NCBI RefSeq assembly: GCF_035514885.1
Contig: NZ_DATJCH010000021.1
Span: 24,884 to 88,883, forward strand
Direction of reading: 5' to 3'
DNA from: Albibacterium sp035514885
GTDB taxonomy: Bacteria > Bacteroidota > Bacteroidia > Sphingobacteriales > Sphingobacteriaceae
DNA: 64,000 bases
The notes beneath the pieces were generated by a model that was not told the origin of the DNA, did not search any database, and worked only from the letters and a program-made list of their open reading frames with translations. The position numbers were made by a program, and so were the translations under genes. Numbering within the stretch: position 1 is the first letter of the stretch; each line of letters starts with the position of its first letter. Below, piece after piece: positions 60,983-64,000 of this stretch.

Positions 60983-63963
60983 CAATAAAGCAACTCATAG
61001 AAAAATATTCTGCTGACAGAAAATATTATTTAACTAACAAGTATAATGAAACACTGCTTCGCAGTGATTTTTTAGACCCATTTTTTGAATTGTTGGGTTG
61101 GGACATAAAAAACAACGCAGGAAAAACGACCAACGAAAGAGAAGTAATATTGGAAGAGGCATTGAAAGCAAATGCTTCTGAACATTCAAAAAAGCCAGAC
61201 TACTCATTTCGTTTGTTTTCAGAAAGAAAATTCTTTTTGGAAGCCAAAAAACCTTGTGTAGCAATTGAGGCAAACAACGAAACGGCAAAACAAGTAAGAC
61301 GATACGGTTTTACCGCTAAATTGAAAATTTCGGTTCTTTCAAATTTTGAATACTTAATTATTTATGACACCTCGGTAAAAGTAGATGAAGCTGATAATTA
61401 CAATAAGGCGTTAATCAAGAAATATCATTACACCGAATTTGAAAATAAGTTTGATGAAATCAAAAAGCTATTGGGTAAGGATGCTGTTTATTCAGGTGCA
61501 TTTGATACCGAATGGCAAAGTATTGAGAACAAATTAAATCAATATTCGATTGATACACTTTTTCTACACCAATTCAACGAGTGGAGAAAATTGTTAGGGA
61601 GTGAGATTTACAAACACGACCCAAAAATAAAAGAGCAAGACTTAAACGATATTGTTCAAAGCTATTTGAACAGAATTTTGTTTTTGCGTGTTTGCGAGGA
61701 CAGAAATTTAGAAGACTACCAAACACTTCTAAAGTTTGCAAACGCAAGTGATTTCAAGGCACTCACTAAAAAATTTGAACAAGCTGATAAACGCTATAAT
61801 TCAGGGTTATTTGACCAATTGCTGAAAGATAAAATTGTGGAAAATATCAGTTCGGCATTTTGGACAATAATAAAACAACTCTATTATCCCGAAAGTCCTT
61901 ACTCTTTCAGCGTGTTTTCATCTGACATTTTGGGTAGCATTTATGAAATTTTCTTATCCGAAAAACTGACTGTACAAAACGGTATAGTTGAATTGGTAAA
62001 GAAGCCTGAAAATGTAGATAGAGATATCGTAACTACGCCAACCTTTATCATTAACGATATTCTGCGAAATACAGTTCTACCCAAATGTAATGACAAGACC
62101 GACAAAGAAATTCTAAAACTGAAATTTGCAGACATAGCTTGTGGCTCAGGTGCATTTTTATTGGAACTTTTTCAGTTGTTGAATGACATTTTAATTGACT
62201 ACTACCTAAAAGCAGACAAAACAAAACTGATACAAACCAATATTAACACTTACAAGCTCCCCTTCAAAATAAAAAGGGAACTTCTATTGAATTGCATTTA
62301 CGGAGTTGATAAAGATTATAATGCGGTAGAAGCAACCAAATTTGGTTTATTACTCAAATTATTGGAAGATGAGAATACATCTTCAACCGAAACAAGTAAA
62401 CCCGTTTTACCTGATTTATCCAATAATATTTTCTTTGGCAACAGCTTACTAAATCCAACACAAGTTGACAAGGAAAATCAAACAATTATCAATCCGTTTG
62501 ATTTCTCAAAACTACGTTTTGATGTAATTGTCGGTAATCCGCCTTATATGAAGTCGGAAGATATGAAGAATATTACACCACTTGAATTACCACTTTATAA
62601 AACAAACTACACTTCTGCTTACAAGCAGTTTGACAAATACTTTTTGTTTCTTGAACAAGGTATTAACTTGCTCAATGTTGATGGAATTTTAGGATACATC
62701 GTCCCAAGTAAGTTTACAAAAGTTGGTTCAGGAAAAAAATTAAGAGAAGAGCTTACTAACAACGGCTATTTACAATCCATCGTTTCATTTGGTGCAAATC
62801 AGGTTTTTGCTGATAAAACAACTTATACTTGTTTGCTCGTTTTAAACAAAACACCGCAAAAAACTTTTCAATATGCAGAAGTGAAAAGTTTAAAAAGTTG
62901 GAAAGTTCGCGAACCCGAAGCAGTAAAATATGCTTCTAAGAAAACGGAAGATTTAAATAATGAAGTTTGGGTATTAGTTCCACCTGAATTGACCAATGCA
63001 TACAACAAAATCGTTGCTCAAAGTTCTACGCTAATTGATTTAGTCGGCAGTGAAAACATTTTTAATGGCATTCAAACAAGTGCTAATGATATTTACATCT
63101 TCCTTCCAACGAAAGAAGATGCGAAGCATTATTATTTTTCCAAAAAGGGCGTTGATTACAAAATTGAAAAGGCAATTACAAAGCCTTATTTTCAAACATC
63201 GTCAGGAGAAGATAACCTAAATACTTATAGAACTTTCAAGCCAAATGCGAGAGTTATTTATCCTTACCAAAACACGAAAAGAGGTATTGATGTAATTCCA
63301 CTCACTGATATTCAAAAGAAATATCCGTTTGCTTTTGACTATTTGCATATACACAAAGCAATTCTGAACAATCCAAAAAGAGATATTAAACCAGAACCTG
63401 CAACAGCAAACGAATGGCACCGCTTCGGAAGACAACAAGGACTAAGCATTTCGGATAAAAAAGAAAAGATAATACTTGGTGTTTTGTCGAGTGGCGACAA
63501 ATATGCAATTGATAATTATGGAACGCTTTTTACATCGGGTGGAACAGCAGGTTATTGTGCTATCACAATGCCTGATAAATTCGATTATTCAACTTATTAC
63601 ATTCAGGCAATTCTCAACTCAAAATATGTTGAATGGTTTGTCATCTTAACAGGCGAAATATTTAGAGGAAGTTATTTTGCAAGAGGCACAAAAGTCCTCA
63701 ATAATTTGCCAATTCGTACCATTGATTTTGCAAATGCAAAAGAAAAAGTATTACACGACAAAATCGTTGAAGCACAAAAAGAACTTATCCGCATACAAGA
63801 CCAAATAGACCTTAACATAGGGAATAAAAGAACCTTGACACCATTACAAGGACAATTTGCAAGAGAAAAAGCAAATTTAGAAAAGCTGTTAGCCAAATTA
63901 TACGATTTAGGCGATGACGATTTATTAATCCCTTTAATCAAAGATTTGTATGAAACTAATTGA
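60979..63963 (+). CDS. Type IIG restriction endonuclease-methyltransferase (Eco57I-like)
   Basis: 994 aa. The N-terminal nuclease has Pro73-Asp74 and Glu88-x-Lys90 (PDYSFRLFSERKFFLEAKK; PD-ExK). The methylase has motif I ADIACGSGAFLLELF (~385) and motif IV NPPY (520-523). The end of the protein (~720-970) is a target-recognition region with TFGGTAGY-like text (here TSGGTAGYCAI). One chain does both cutting and N6-adenine methylation. It overlaps the regulator start and the next gene. Confidence 0.9.
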   Translation: MTIKQLIEKYSADRKYYLTNKYNETLLRSDFLDPFFELLGWDIKNNAGKTTNEREVILEEALKANASEHSKKPDYSFRLFSERKFFLEAKKPCVAIEANNETAKQVRRYGFTAKLKISVLSNFEYLIIYDTSVKVDEADNYNKALIKKYHYTEFENKFDEIKKLLGKDAVYSGAFDTEWQSIENKLNQYSIDTLFLHQFNEWRKLLGSEIYKHDPKIKEQDLNDIVQSYLNRILFLRVCEDRNLEDYQTLLKFANASDFKALTKKFEQADKRYNSGLFDQLLKDKIVENISSAFWTIIKQLYYPESPYSFSVFSSDILGSIYEIFLSEKLTVQNGIVELVKKPENVDRDIVTTPTFIINDILRNTVLPKCNDKTDKEILKLKFADIACGSGAFLLELFQLLNDILIDYYLKADKTKLIQTNINTYKLPFKIKRELLLNCIYGVDKDYNAVEATKFGLLLKLLEDENTSSTETSKPVLPDLSNNIFFGNSLLNPTQVDKENQTIINPFDFSKLRFDVIVGNPPYMKSEDMKNITPLELPLYKTNYTSAYKQFDKYFLFLEQGINLLNVDGILGYIVPSKFTKVGSGKKLREELTNNGYLQSIVSFGANQVFADKTTYTCLLVLNKTPQKTFQYAEVKSLKSWKVREPEAVKYASKKTEDLNNEVWVLVPPELTNAYNKIVAQSSTLIDLVGSENIFNGIQTSANDIYIFLPTKEDAKHYYFSKKGVDYKIEKAITKPYFQTSSGEDNLNTYRTFKPNARVIYPYQNTKRGIDVIPLTDIQKKYPFAFDYLHIHKAILNNPKRDIKPEPATANEWHRFGRQQGLSISDKKEKIILGVLSSGDKYAIDNYGTLFTSGGTAGYCAITMPDKFDYSTYYIQAILNSKYVEWFVILTGEIFRGSYFARGTKVLNNLPIRTIDFANAKEKVLHDKIVEAQKELIRIQDQIDLNIGNKRTLTPLQGQFAREKANLEKLLAKLYDLGDDDLLIPLIKDLYETN

Positions 63964-64000
63964 GAACGCAACAGCCGAAAAATTAAGAGGTGGTTTTTAT
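63950..64000 (+). CDS. Methylase-like protein, N-terminus only (off window)
   Basis: The 17 visible codons read MKLIENATAEKLRGGFY, the KLRGG(F/Y)YTP-type start of N6-adenine DNA methylases. Overlaps the type IIG gene by 14 bases, so coupled translation is likely. Only a short stretch is seen. Confidence 0.5.
   Translation, partial: MKLIENATAEKLRGGFY

Noticed and set aside
1..64000. Search for CRISPR arrays and insertion sequences
   Set aside because: No regularly spaced repeats and no transposase were seen.

Overview
The window is Bacteroidota chromosome, most like the Sphingobacteriaceae/Chitinophagaceae side of the phylum. The grounds are SusC/SusD pairs, a TPR histidine kinase, Bacteroidetes-type Tra proteins, low GC, A-rich ribosome-binding regions instead of Shine-Dalgarno sites, and several -33 TTTG / -7 TAnnTTTG promoters. 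No species name is claimed.

Bases 1-34.3 kb look like ordinary chromosome. In order: the edge of a PaiB-like gene; an ABC-F ATPase; a PDZ-aspartyl protease; a minus-strand run (GNAT-nitrilase fusion, RuvB, polyprenol-phosphate mannosyltransferase, POT peptide transporter, S9B dipeptidyl peptidase, thiolase); a PgpH-like 7TM-HD phosphodiesterase; tRNA-Ser(GCT); small stress and redox genes (VOC, HxlR/SDR); a cluster of zinc alcohol dehydrogenase, small membrane protein, DUF1989 and YqcI/YcgG (putative heme N-hydroxylase family); a polysaccharide utilisation locus (SusC, SusD, LamG lipoprotein, GH144-like glucanase, beta-propeller lipoprotein) facing a TPR histidine kinase/NarL regulator pair; then a second set of small genes and an Old Yellow Enzyme, ending at tRNA-Pro(TGG).

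From tRNA-Pro to the right edge the sequence is an integrative and conjugative element (ICE) of the CTnDOT type. Next to the tRNA is a tyrosine recombinase. After it come an excisionase-like HTH protein, a gene-free tract with nested inverted repeats, and a rightward block with SSB, DUF932 and a PRTRC cassette (E, C, F, B, ThiF). The leftward block from 60.4 to 50.6 kb is a type IV secretion operon, traE to traQ. The relaxase, coupling protein and the far att site are not in the window.

Three cargo blocks in the ICE look like defence or conflict modules. (i) At 43.0-46.5 kb two genes overlap by one base: a GHKL ATPase and a 753-aa protein that appears to carry two degenerate phosphoribosyltransferase-like folds around a CxxC. 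I recognise no named system with this pairing. (ii) At 47.9-50.5 kb is an 862-aa SMC/RloC-like ATPase with a CxxC in its coiled coil. (iii) At 60.7-64.0 kb are an XRE controller, a type IIG restriction-methylase and the first codons of a second methylase-like gene. Long nested hairpins lie at 36.8, 42.8 and 47.0 kb in the ICE and are not explained by the genes.
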